Source: ZC4RG30 sp046347045 (GTDB taxonomy: Bacteria > Pseudomonadota > Gammaproteobacteria > Steroidobacterales > Steroidobacteraceae). Taken from it: 64,000 nucleotides of DNA. Positions within the stretch are counted from its first letter, which is position 1. Every line of letters begins with the position of its first letter. Positions 9,169-17,234 of the stretch are shown in pieces. Made by a program: the position numbers and the translations under genes. Below the pieces are notes generated by a model. That model saw nothing but the letters and a program-made list of their open reading frames with translations, searched no databases and had not been told where the DNA came from. Where the stretch lies: contig JAXMGX010000002.1 of the NCBI GenBank assembly GCA_046347045.1, positions 62,001 to 126,000 on the forward strand. Reading direction: 5' to 3'.

Positions 9169-10149
9169 ATGAGAAAGCCCCGTCGAATCCTGGTCGCGAT
9201 CAAGAACCCGGGCTCGCGCGCGCAACCCGCGCTGCGCAAGGCGGCACAACTGGCGCTGGCGCTGCGGGCGCAGGTCGAGATCTTCCACGCCATCTCCGAG
9301 CCGGTGTATCTCGATGCCTTCCTGCTCGAAGGCATGACGCTTGAGCAGACGCAGAAGCAGTGGCGCGACCGGCTGGTGAAGAAGTTGCAAAAGCATGCCG
9401 ACGGCCTGCGGGCCGAAGGCCTCGAAGTCGATGTGGCCTGCGAGTGGGATTTCCCGGCCTACGAGGCCATCATCCGCCGCGCCGCGCGCACGGACGCCGA
9501 CCTGATCGTCGCCGAACGTCATGCGACGCGGCATGTGCTGCCCTGGCTGCTGCGCTTCAACGACTGGGAGCTGCTGCGCCGCAGCCCGGTGCCGGTGCTG
9601 CTGGTGAAGAGCGCCCGGCCCTGGCGCAAACCCGGCGTGCTGGCCGCCATCGATCCGCTGCACAGCTTTGCCAAGCCGGCGAAGCTCGATGGCGAGATCA
9701 TGGAGGCCGCGCAGATGGCCGCCGACGCGCTGGACGGCAAGCTGCATCTGGCGCATGCCTTCCCCGGCGCGCTGCTGCCGGCCGAGCGGCTGAGCCCCGT
9801 ATCCGCGGAACTCGCCGTCACCATGGAACGCCAGGCCACGCGCGAGGCGCGCAAGCGCTTTGCCGCCGCCATCGAGCAGGCGGACCTGTCGGGCGCGCGC
9901 AAGCATTTCGTCGAAGGACACGCGGTGGACGTGATCCCCAGGCTCGCGAAGCAGCAGCACATCGGGCTGGTGGTGATGGGCGCCATCTCGCGCTCGGGAC
10001 TGAAGCGCCTGGTCATCGGCAATATCGCGGAGCAGGTGCTCGACGCCCTGCCCTGCGACGTGCTGGTGATGAAGCCCGCGAACTTCAAGTCGCGCGTGAA
10101 GAGCGGCATGCGTGGCGTGCAGCTCGTGCCGACGCCGCCTTATCTGTAG
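9169..10149 (+). CDS. Tandem universal stress protein (UspE-like)
   Basis: A 326-residue protein made of two Usp domains: residues 1-150 begin RRILVAIKNP and end VPVLLVKS; residues 155-310 end with the ATP-loop-like segment 'GAISRSGLKRLVIGNIAEQVL' split as VVMGAISRSG and GNIAEQVL, then CDVLVMKP. This G-x2-G-x9-G(S/N) type loop in the second domain is intact, while the first domain has a degenerate version (ERHATRHVLPWLLRFND), as in E. coli UspE. Such proteins bind nucleotides and help survival under stress. It follows the second PQQ dehydrogenase by ten bases. Confidence 0.88.
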   Translation: MRKPRRILVAIKNPGSRAQPALRKAAQLALALRAQVEIFHAISEPVYLDAFLLEGMTLEQTQKQWRDRLVKKLQKHADGLRAEGLEVDVACEWDFPAYEAIIRRAARTDADLIVAERHATRHVLPWLLRFNDWELLRRSPVPVLLVKSARPWRKPGVLAAIDPLHSFAKPAKLDGEIMEAAQMAADALDGKLHLAHAFPGALLPAERLSPVSAELAVTMERQATREARKRFAAAIEQADLSGARKHFVEGHAVDVIPRLAKQQHIGLVVMGAISRSGLKRLVIGNIAEQVLDALPCDVLVMKPANFKSRVKSGMRGVQLVPTPPYL

Positions 10150-10163
10150 AACGCCACCCGGCT

Positions 10164-11318
10164 TCAGGTCGATCCGGCGCGCGGCGGGCCCTGCAGCAGA
10201 TGCCGGCCTGCCTCGAGGATGTCGTTGCAGCCGGTCAGCGCCATGCTCACCTGCAGCTCGCGGCTCATGATCTCGAGCGCCAGCGTCACGCCCTTGCCAC
10301 CCAGCGCACCCAATCCGTAGAGGAAGGCGCGGCCGGTCACGGACGCGCGTGCGCCCAGCGCCTGCGCCTTCAGCATGTCCTGGCCGGAGCGCACGCCGCC
10401 GTCGAACAGCACCTCGCAGCGGTCGCCGACGGCGTCGACCACGCCGGGCAACGCCGAGATGGTGGAGGCGCCGCAGTCCAGCTGCCGGCCGCCGTGATTC
10501 GAGACCACCAGCGCATCGGCGCCCAGCGACACCACGCGGCGCGCGTCTTCCGGGTCCATGATGCCCTTGACGATGAGTTTGCCCTTCCAGCGCGCGCGGA
10601 TGGCTTCGAGGTCCTTCCACGTGACCGAGGCGTCGAACTGCCGCGTGAGCCACTGCGCGAAAGTGGTGCCCGTGGTGCGCGACACGGCGGCAGTGAGATT
10701 GCCGAATTCGCGCCGCTTGCCGGTGCTCACGCTCCACAGCCAGCGCGGCTTGGTGCAGATGTCGAGTGCATTGCGCAGCGTGAGCCGCGGCGGCACGGCA
10801 AGGCCGTTCTTCGGGTCGCGGCGGCGCAGTCCCGACACCGGGATGTCCACGGTCATCATCAGCACCGGGCAACCGGCAGCCTCGGCGCGATCCACCAGTT
10901 CCATGGTGTAGCCGCGGTCTTTCATGATGTAGAGCTGGAACCAGAACGGCGTGCGCGTGGCCGCGCGCACATCCTCGATGGAGCAGATGGACACCGTCGA
11001 CAGGCAGTAGGGGATGCCGAAGGCCTCGGCGGCGCGCGCGGTGTGGATTTCGCCGTCGCCGAACACCAAGCCGCACATGCCGACGGGGCCGATGACCAGC
11101 GGCATGCTGGCCGCACCGCCCAGCACGGTGGTGGCCATGCTCTGGCGCGACACATCGATCAGCACGCGCTGGCGGAAGGTGAGCGCCTCGAGATCCGTGC
11201 GGTTGCGGTTCAGCGTGATCTCGTCATACGAACCCCGGTCCACGTATTCGAAGATGCTGCGCGGTACGCGGCGCTGCGCGATCTCGCGCAGGTCCGCAAT
11301 GCTGTTGATCACTCGCAA
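10164..11318 (-). CDS. lldD: FMN-dependent L-lactate/alpha-hydroxy-acid dehydrogenase
   Basis: The 384-residue protein is a TIM-barrel flavoenzyme of the alpha-hydroxy-acid oxidase family that oxidises L-lactate or similar acids, usually passing electrons to quinone at the inner membrane. Diagnostic parts are 'FEYVDRGSYDE' near residue 25, 'WFQLYIMKDRG', the FMN/catalytic-base segment SNHGGRQLD around residues 275-283 with the active His, and 'DGGVRSGQDMLKA' followed by 'GRAFLYGLGALG'. It has the extra insertion near residues 180-230 seen in membrane-associated LldD. It is last in a minus-strand run after SDR and mmsA, 37 bases downstream of mmsA. Confidence 0.88.
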   Translation of the reverse strand: MRVINSIADLREIAQRRVPRSIFEYVDRGSYDEITLNRNRTDLEALTFRQRVLIDVSRQSMATTVLGGAASMPLVIGPVGMCGLVFGDGEIHTARAAEAFGIPYCLSTVSICSIEDVRAATRTPFWFQLYIMKDRGYTMELVDRAEAAGCPVLMMTVDIPVSGLRRRDPKNGLAVPPRLTLRNALDICTKPRWLWSVSTGKRREFGNLTAAVSRTTGTTFAQWLTRQFDASVTWKDLEAIRARWKGKLIVKGIMDPEDARRVVSLGADALVVSNHGGRQLDCGASTISALPGVVDAVGDRCEVLFDGGVRSGQDMLKAQALGARASVTGRAFLYGLGALGGKGVTLALEIMSRELQVSMALTGCNDILEAGRHLLQGPPRAGST

Positions 11319-11355
11319 GGACTCGCCCCTTCTGCTTTTGTATCGACCGGCTGCG

Positions 11356-12858
11356 TCAATTCACCGGCATCGTGAATTCCGGGCCGCGCGCGTCGCTCTC
11401 CGTCCGACGCCCTTCGGGCCAGCGCTGCATCACGCTCTTGTAGCGCGTGTAGAAACGCAGCGCCTCGTCGCCGTAGGCGTGATGGTCCCCGAATAGCGAC
11501 TGCTTCCAGCCGCCGAAGGAATGCCAGGCCATGGGCACCGGGATGGGCACGTTCACGCCCACCATGCCCACTTCCACGCCGCGCGCGAAGGCGCGCGCCG
11601 TGGCGCCGTCGGCGGTGAAACAGGCGGCACCATTGCTGAACGGATGCGTGTTGACCAGATCGATGGCGGCGGCAAGGCTGGGCGCGCGCACGATGCACAG
11701 CACGGGCCCGAAGATCTCGTCGCGGTAGATGGCATGGTCGGGGCGCACCTGGTCGAACAGCGACGGACCCAGGAAGAATCCCGCTTCGGCGCCGGGCACG
11801 CGCAGGCCGCGGCCATCGAGCAGCAGCCGCGCGCCCTGCGCAACTCCGGCGTCGATGAATGACTGCACCCTGGCGCGATGTGCCGCGGTCACCAGCGGCC
11901 CCATCTCGATGCCCGGCACATGACCCGGGCCCACTTTCAACCGGCGGGCCCGCTCGAGCAACTTCGGCACCAGCGCGTCGGCGCTGTCGCCCACGGCCAC
12001 CAGCACCGACACCGCCATGCAGCGCTCGCCGGCCGATCCATAAGCCGCGCCGATGAGCGCGTCGGCAGCCTGATCCATGTCGGCGTCGGGCATCACCACC
12101 ATGTGGTTCTTGGCGCCACCCAGCGCCTGCACGCGTTTGCCGCCGGCCGTGGCAGCGGCCTGCACATGCCGCGCCACCGGCGTCGAACCCACGAACGACA
12201 CCGCGCGGACATCCGGGTGCGCCAGCAACGCATCGACCGCCTCGCCGTCCCCCTGCACCACGTTGAACACGCCCTCCGGCAGGCCGGCCTGCTGCAGCAA
12301 TTCGGCGAGCATCAGCGATGGCGAGGGATCGCGCTCGGAGGGCTTGAGCACGAAGGTGTTGCCGCATACCAGCGCCAGCGGGAACATCCACATCGGCACC
12401 ATCACCGGAAAATTGAACGGCGTGATGCCGGCCGCCACGCCCAGCGGCTGGCGCAGGTTCCAGTTGTCGATGCCGCCACCGACATTGTCGGAATGCAGGC
12501 CGGACAGCAGCCGCGGCGCGCCGCAGGCGAATTCCACGATCTCGATGCCGCGGGTGACCTCGCCTTCGGCATCGGCGAGCACCTTGCCATGCTCGCGCGT
12601 GATGGCGCCGGCCAGTCGCGCGCGATTGGCTTCGAGCAGTTCGCGGAAGCGGAACATCACGCGCGCGCGTCGCAGCGGCGAGGTCTGTGCCCAGGCGGGA
12701 AAGGCCGCCGCGGCTGCAGCCACGGCGCGGTTCACCAGCGATTCGTCGGCGAGGCAGGCATGTCCCACCACTTCGCCGCTGGCGGGGTTGAACACATCCG
12801 CGCGACGCGTCGCGTCGCCGCTGGTGAATTCGCCACCGATGAAATGACCGATGCGCAT
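11356..12858 (-). CDS. mmsA: Methylmalonate-semialdehyde dehydrogenase (CoA-acylating)
   Basis: A 500-residue aldehyde dehydrogenase of the MmsA type, which converts methylmalonate or malonate semialdehyde plus CoA and NAD+ to propionyl- or acetyl-CoA in valine, inositol or beta-alanine breakdown. The family-specific 'GITPFNFPVMVPMW' block, 'VGSTPVARH', 'GGAKNHMVVMPDAD' (which replaces the usual general-base Glu region), catalytic Cys in GSAGERCMAVS and 'PVPMAWHSFGGWK' are all present. It begins three bases after the end of the upstream SDR, so they are one transcript. No mmsB is in the window; the upstream SDR might fill a dehydrogenase step. Confidence 0.93.
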   Translation of the reverse strand: MRIGHFIGGEFTSGDATRRADVFNPASGEVVGHACLADESLVNRAVAAAAAAFPAWAQTSPLRRARVMFRFRELLEANRARLAGAITREHGKVLADAEGEVTRGIEIVEFACGAPRLLSGLHSDNVGGGIDNWNLRQPLGVAAGITPFNFPVMVPMWMFPLALVCGNTFVLKPSERDPSPSLMLAELLQQAGLPEGVFNVVQGDGEAVDALLAHPDVRAVSFVGSTPVARHVQAAATAGGKRVQALGGAKNHMVVMPDADMDQAADALIGAAYGSAGERCMAVSVLVAVGDSADALVPKLLERARRLKVGPGHVPGIEMGPLVTAAHRARVQSFIDAGVAQGARLLLDGRGLRVPGAEAGFFLGPSLFDQVRPDHAIYRDEIFGPVLCIVRAPSLAAAIDLVNTHPFSNGAACFTADGATARAFARGVEVGMVGVNVPIPVPMAWHSFGGWKQSLFGDHHAYGDEALRFYTRYKSVMQRWPEGRRTESDARGPEFTMPVN

Positions 12859-12861
12859 GCT

Positions 12862-13596
12862 CTAGAGCGGTTGTGTCTGGCGAAAGCCCGGATCGCCGAA
12901 CTCGACCAGTTCCGCGGCGCGGCCGGCGCGATACAGCACCACGCGCCCGGCGCAGTCCTCGCGCAGCGCCAGCGCCACCGCGGCCGTGGCGAAATCCTCG
13001 ACCGCGTCGATGACATCCGGTGCGATGCAATTGACGCGGATCTTCTGGTCACGCAGCGAACACAGTGCCGCGGTCAGCCGCACGATGCCCGCCTTCGCGG
13101 CACAGTACGCGGGGCGATCCTCGGCGCCGAACCCCAGGCCCGCATCCGCAGCCACATTGACGATGGCGCCGCCGCGCCGCTTCAGCACCTCGATCGCCTG
13201 CCGCGTCACATGCATGGTGCCGAGCAGGTTGGTGCCGACGATGCGCGACCAGTGCGCCAGCGGATCGCCGTTGAGCCAGGGCCCCGCCACGTTGAACACC
13301 AGGTCGAGGCCGCCGAATTCGCGCGTGGCACGATCCACCAGCGCCACCACCTGGTCTTCGGCCGCAACGTCGCAGCGATGCGCCAGCGCGCCGCCGCCGG
13401 CGCTGCGAATGCCCGCGGCCACCTCGCCGGCAAGCGCGAAATCGATGTCGGCCACGACCACGTTGGCGCCCATCGCGGCGCAGCGCCGCGCGATCGCGGC
13501 GCCGGCGCCGGAGCCACCGCCAGTGACCAGCGCCACGCGCCTGTCGAGCCGGCGAAGCGGCGGCGCTGCGACCTCTGGATCGGCGGAATCTTGCAT
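12862..13596 (-). CDS. SDR-family protein lacking the catalytic serine
   Basis: A 244-residue Rossmann-fold SDR. The cofactor motif TGGGSGAG (25-32), NVAG (102-105) and YxxxK (Y164, K168) are present, but the position normally held by the catalytic Ser reads Ala-Ala (NVAADAG, A149-A150), with one extra residue before the Tyr. It may therefore be a weak or altered enzyme, or use another residue. The start at 13596 is set by homology to the glycine-rich strand and a GGGGGAAA box about 13 bases upstream; an in-frame ATG exists further up (13704) but would overlap the moeB start region. It heads the SDR-mmsA-lldD run and diverges from moeB. Confidence 0.8.
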   Translation of the reverse strand: MQDSADPEVAAPPLRRLDRRVALVTGGGSGAGAAIARRCAAMGANVVVADIDFALAGEVAAGIRSAGGGALAHRCDVAAEDQVVALVDRATREFGGLDLVFNVAGPWLNGDPLAHWSRIVGTNLLGTMHVTRQAIEVLKRRGGAIVNVAADAGLGFGAEDRPAYCAAKAGIVRLTAALCSLRDQKIRVNCIAPDVIDAVEDFATAAVALALREDCAGRVVLYRAGRAAELVEFGDPGFRQTQPL

Positions 13597-13653
13597 GGGC
13601 GGCAGTTTCCCCCGGGTTGACCGCTGAAGCAATGACGGCGATGCTTTCGAGCG

Positions 13654-14790
13654 ATGGATCACCCGCTGACCAAGGAGCCGGATCGCGCACGTTTTGCCCG
13701 GCATATCTCGCTCGCCGAAATCGGCATCGAGGGCCAGCGGCGGCTCGCCGCCGCATCGGTGCTGGTGATCGGCGCGGGCGGCCTGGGTTCACCTGCAGCG
13801 CTGTACCTGGCGGCCGCCGGCGTGGGCACCATTGGCCTCGTCGATCACGACCGCATCGACATCAGCAACCTGCAGCGGCAGATCCTCTTCACCACCGACC
13901 AGGTGGGTGCGGGCAAGGCTGTCACGGGCGCATCGCGACTGGCCGCGCTCGACCCCGGCATCCGCGTGGTGGCGCACGAGCTAAAGCTCACCGCCGCCAA
14001 TGCGGCGGAACTGTTCGGCAAGTACGACCTGATTCTCGACGGCACCGATCGCCTGGCGGTGCGCTACCTCATCAACGATGCCTGTGTGCTGGGCAGAAAG
14101 CCGCTGGTCAGCGCGGCCATTCACCGCTTCGAAGGCCAGGCCATGACTTATGTGCCCGGCAAGGGCCCCTGCTACCGCTGCCTGTATCCTGAGGCCTCCG
14201 ATGCACTGGTGCCCAACTGCGCCGACGCCGGCGTGCTGGGTGTACTGCCCGGCGTGATGGGCAGCCTGCAGGCCACCGAGGCCATCAAGCTGCTGCTGGG
14301 CATCGGCGAACCGCTGCTCGGCCGGCTGCTGGTGTACGACGCGCTGTCGCTGTCGTTCGATGAATTCCGCTTCCAGCGCCGCCCCGACTGTGCGGTCTGC
14401 GGCGACTCGCCCTCCATCACCCGACTTCGCAACGACGAGGAACACTTGAGCAAGATCACCGAATGGACGCCGCAGCAACTGGCCGAGGCGCTGAAGTCCG
14501 GCCGCGAAGAGCAGCTTCTGCTGGTGGATGTGCGTGAACCGCAGGAGTGGGCGGCGGGCCGATTGCCGGGCTCCGTGCACATTCCGCTGGGATCGCTGGC
14601 GCAGCGCACCGGGGAGATTCCCGCGGACGTGACGCCGGTGTTCATCTGCGCCCTCGGCGGCCGCAGCATGGCGGCCTGCCGCTTCTTCGCCGGACAGGGT
14701 CGCGACGCGATCAACCTGTCGGGAGGAGTGACGGCGTGGAGCGGCGTCTACGGCGCGCCCCCAAGGCCGGATGAGCAACACCGGCATTGA
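13654..14790 (+). CDS. moeB: MoeB/ThiF-type adenylyltransferase with C-terminal rhodanese domain
   Basis: This 378-residue protein activates a ubiquitin-like sulfur carrier (MoaD, perhaps ThiS) by C-terminal adenylation, and its rhodanese domain can donate the sulfur. Residues 1-250 form the E1-like domain: GAGGLGSPAA (40-49) for ATP, zinc cysteines C173/C176 and C246/C249, and C189 in NCADAGVLG. Residues 268-370 form a rhodanese domain with catalytic C332 (CALGGRS). The MoeB-rhodanese fusion is known from MoeZ/MOCS3-like proteins. It stands apart from the Moco operon at 28.3-32.3 kb but should act on the MoaD encoded there. Confidence 0.92.
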   Translation: MDHPLTKEPDRARFARHISLAEIGIEGQRRLAAASVLVIGAGGLGSPAALYLAAAGVGTIGLVDHDRIDISNLQRQILFTTDQVGAGKAVTGASRLAALDPGIRVVAHELKLTAANAAELFGKYDLILDGTDRLAVRYLINDACVLGRKPLVSAAIHRFEGQAMTYVPGKGPCYRCLYPEASDALVPNCADAGVLGVLPGVMGSLQATEAIKLLLGIGEPLLGRLLVYDALSLSFDEFRFQRRPDCAVCGDSPSITRLRNDEEHLSKITEWTPQQLAEALKSGREEQLLLVDVREPQEWAAGRLPGSVHIPLGSLAQRTGEIPADVTPVFICALGGRSMAACRFFAGQGRDAINLSGGVTAWSGVYGAPPRPDEQHRH

Positions 14791-14807
14791 GCGGCGGCAG
14801 ACGTTGA

Positions 14808-15677
14808 TCAGTCGTTGGGAGTGAGGCCGACCGAGCGCTCGGCGGAAATCAGCGTGTTGTGCAGCAGCATGGTGATGGTCATCGGCCCTACGCCGCCCGG
14901 CACCGGTGAGATCAGCGATGCCTTCTTCCGCACGCCCTCGAAATCCACGTCGCCCACCAGCCGGCCGTCCGGCAGGCGGTTGATGCCCACGTCGATGACG
15001 ACGACACCGGTCTTCACCATCTGCGGCACGATGAGTCCGGGCACACCGGCAGCCACCACGAGGATGTCGGCGAGCATGGTGAACTGCGCCAGGTCGCGTG
15101 TCTTCTTGTGACAGATGCACACGGTGGCGTCCTGCTGCATCAGCATCAGCGCCATGGGCTTGCCCACGATGTTGCTGGCGCCCACCACCACCACGTTGCG
15201 CCCTTCGATCTCGACCTTCTCGTATTCCAGCAGCTTCTGCACGCCATAGGGCGTGCAGGGCGGGAACACGGTGTTGCCGGTGACCAGGCCACCGACGTTG
15301 TAGAGATGGAAGCCGTCAACGTCCTTCTCGACCGCGATGCGCTCGAGGACGTGCGACACGACGATGTGCTGCGGCAGCGGCAGCTGCACCAGGATGCCAT
15401 GCACCTTGGGATCGGCATTCAGCGCGTCGATGCGCGCCAGCAGTTCCGCTTCCGGCGTGCTGGCGGGCATGTGGTGCAGCTCGGAATGGATGCCCGATTC
15501 CTTGCAGGCCTGGATCTTGTTGCGTACATAGACCTGCGAGGCCGGGTTGTCGCCGACGAGGATGACGGCGATACCCGGCTGCACGCCGAACCGTGACTTC
15601 AAATGCTCGACCCGGGCGGCATACTCCGCGCGAAGTTTGCGGGCTACCGCCTTGCCATCGATGATCCTTGCAGTCAC
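14808..15677 (-). CDS. folD: Methylenetetrahydrofolate dehydrogenase/cyclohydrolase
   Basis: FolD interconverts 5,10-methylene-, methenyl- and 10-formyl-tetrahydrofolate in the cytoplasm, feeding one-carbon units to purines, formyl-Met-tRNA and the methyl cycle. The 289 residues include the catalytic Y50 and K54 (YVRNKIQACKE), 'GILVQLPLP', 'DVDGFH', 'PCTPYGV' and the NADP motif VVGASNIVGKP, ending with 'PVPGGVGPMTI'. It is 17 bases downstream of ahcY and so likely shares its riboswitch-controlled transcript. Length and motifs are normal. Confidence 0.97.
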   Translation of the reverse strand: MTARIIDGKAVARKLRAEYAARVEHLKSRFGVQPGIAVILVGDNPASQVYVRNKIQACKESGIHSELHHMPASTPEAELLARIDALNADPKVHGILVQLPLPQHIVVSHVLERIAVEKDVDGFHLYNVGGLVTGNTVFPPCTPYGVQKLLEYEKVEIEGRNVVVVGASNIVGKPMALMLMQQDATVCICHKKTRDLAQFTMLADILVVAAGVPGLIVPQMVKTGVVVIDVGINRLPDGRLVGDVDFEGVRKKASLISPVPGGVGPMTITMLLHNTLISAERSVGLTPND

Positions 15678-15694
15678 GTCAACCTACCTTCTGA

Positions 15695-17107
15695 TCAATA
15701 CCGGTAATGGTCTGACTTGTACGGGCCTTCTTTGTTCACTCCGATGTAGCGCGCCTGCTGATCGGTCAGCGTGGTGAGCTGCGCGTTCAGGGTTACCAGC
15801 TGCAAACGCGCCACCTTCTCGTCCAGGTGCTTCGGCAGCACGTACACGCCCAGCGGATATTTCTCGGTCTGCGTGAAGAGCTCGATCTGCGCGATGGTCT
15901 GGTTCGCGAAGCTGGAGCTCATCACGTAGCTGGGGTGGCCCGTGCCGCAACCCAGGTTCACCAACCGGCCCTTGGCCAGCATGATGATGCGCTTGCCGTC
16001 GGGGAAGATCACGTGATCCACCTGCGGCTTGATCTCTTCCCATTTGCATTGCGACAGCGACGCCACGTCGATCTCGTTGTCGAAGTGCCCGATGTTGCAG
16101 ACGATGGCGTTGTTCTTCATCGCCTTCATGTGAGCATGGGTGATCACGTGGAAGTTGCCCGTGGCGGTGACGAAGATGTCGGCCTTGTCGGCCGCGTATT
16201 CCATCGTGACCACCCGGTAGCCTTCCATCGCGGCCTGCAGCGCGTTGATGGGGTCGATCTCGGTGACCCACACCTGCGCCGACAGCGCGCGCAGCGCCTG
16301 CGCCGAGCCCTTGCCCACGTCGCCGTAGCCGGCGACCACGGCGATCTTGCCGGCCACCATCACGTCGGTGGCGCGCTTGATGGCATCGACCAGCGACTCG
16401 CGGCAGCCATAGAGGTTGTCGAACTTGCTCTTGGTCACCGAGTCGTTGACGTTGATGGCCGGGAACGCCAGCTCACCCTTCTTGTGCATGTCGTACAGGC
16501 GATGCACGCCGGTGGTGGTTTCTTCCGTGACGCCCTTGATCTGCTTCAGGCGCGTGGAATACCACTTCGGGTCGCGCTTCAGCGTGGCCTTGATCGAATT
16601 GAACAGCTCCACCTCTTCCTCGCTGGTGGGCTTGTCGAGCAGGCTGATGTCCTTCTCGGCCTTGGTGCCCAGGTGCAGCAGCAGTGTGGCGTCGCCGCCG
16701 TCGTCGAGGATCATGTTCGAGAAGCTGCCATCCGGCCACTCGAAGATCTTGTGGGTGTATTCCCAGTAGTCCTTCAGCGACTCGCCCTTCACCGCGAACA
16801 CCGGCGTGCCACGCACGGCGATGGCGGCGGCCGCGTGATCCTGCGTCGAGAAGATGTTGCACGAGGCCCAGCGCACCTTGGCGCCCAGCGCCTGCAGCGT
16901 CTCGATCAGCACTGCCGTCTGGATGGTCATGTGCAGCGAGCCGGTGATGCGCGCGCCGCGCAGCGGCTGCGTGGCTTCGTATTCCCTGCGGATGGCCATG
17001 AGACCGGGCATCTCGGTCTCGGCGATGTTCATTTCCTTGCGGCCCCACTCGGCCAGCGAAATGTCGGCGATCTTGTAGTCGGCGCCGGGTTTGACGACTG
17101 CGTTCAT
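15695..17107 (-). CDS. ahcY: S-adenosylhomocysteinase
   Basis: AhcY hydrolyses S-adenosylhomocysteine to adenosine and homocysteine, removing the product inhibitor of methyltransferases. The 470-residue length includes the insertion common in bacterial enzymes (around residues 160-190). The NAD-binding motif GYGDVGKG and the blocks 'NVNDSVTKSKFDNLYGCRE' and 'CNIGHFDNEID' are intact. The ATG at 17107 is used because GAGAGAGGAA precedes it. Directly upstream is an SAH riboswitch, so expression should rise when SAH accumulates. metK is upstream and folD downstream on the same strand. Confidence 0.98.
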   Translation of the reverse strand: MNAVVKPGADYKIADISLAEWGRKEMNIAETEMPGLMAIRREYEATQPLRGARITGSLHMTIQTAVLIETLQALGAKVRWASCNIFSTQDHAAAAIAVRGTPVFAVKGESLKDYWEYTHKIFEWPDGSFSNMILDDGGDATLLLHLGTKAEKDISLLDKPTSEEEVELFNSIKATLKRDPKWYSTRLKQIKGVTEETTTGVHRLYDMHKKGELAFPAINVNDSVTKSKFDNLYGCRESLVDAIKRATDVMVAGKIAVVAGYGDVGKGSAQALRALSAQVWVTEIDPINALQAAMEGYRVVTMEYAADKADIFVTATGNFHVITHAHMKAMKNNAIVCNIGHFDNEIDVASLSQCKWEEIKPQVDHVIFPDGKRIIMLAKGRLVNLGCGTGHPSYVMSSSFANQTIAQIELFTQTEKYPLGVYVLPKHLDEKVARLQLVTLNAQLTTLTDQQARYIGVNKEGPYKSDHYRY

Positions 17108-17131
17108 GTGTTCCTCTCTCAATGGTTGATT

Positions 17132-17212
17132 GGAGAGCGCCGTTGAAACAAGTGGACGACCCGCCGAGCCTTGCGTCTGCCTGGAAGGCGACGCTGCAGC
17201 GCTCCTCGGCCG
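17132..17212 (-). promoter_or_regulatory. SAH riboswitch upstream of ahcY
   Basis: The minus-strand leader between metK and ahcY carries the conserved SAH-aptamer core: GCCGAGGAGCGCTGCAGC (starting at 17210), AGGCTCGGC (to 17163) and CAACGGCGCTC (to 17135). GCCGAG can pair with CTCGGC as helix P1, and GAGCGC with GCGCTC as the pseudoknot. The element sits just before ahcY, the usual target. A switch is visible: CTCTC at 17137-17133, overlapping the pseudoknot strand, can pair with GAGAG at 17120-17116 in the Shine-Dalgarno, so SAH binding should free the ribosome-binding site and turn ahcY on. The mechanism is inferred from complementarity; class and position are strongly supported. Confidence 0.92.
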
Positions 17213-17234
17213 GGCCGTCGCTCTGTGAGACTGC

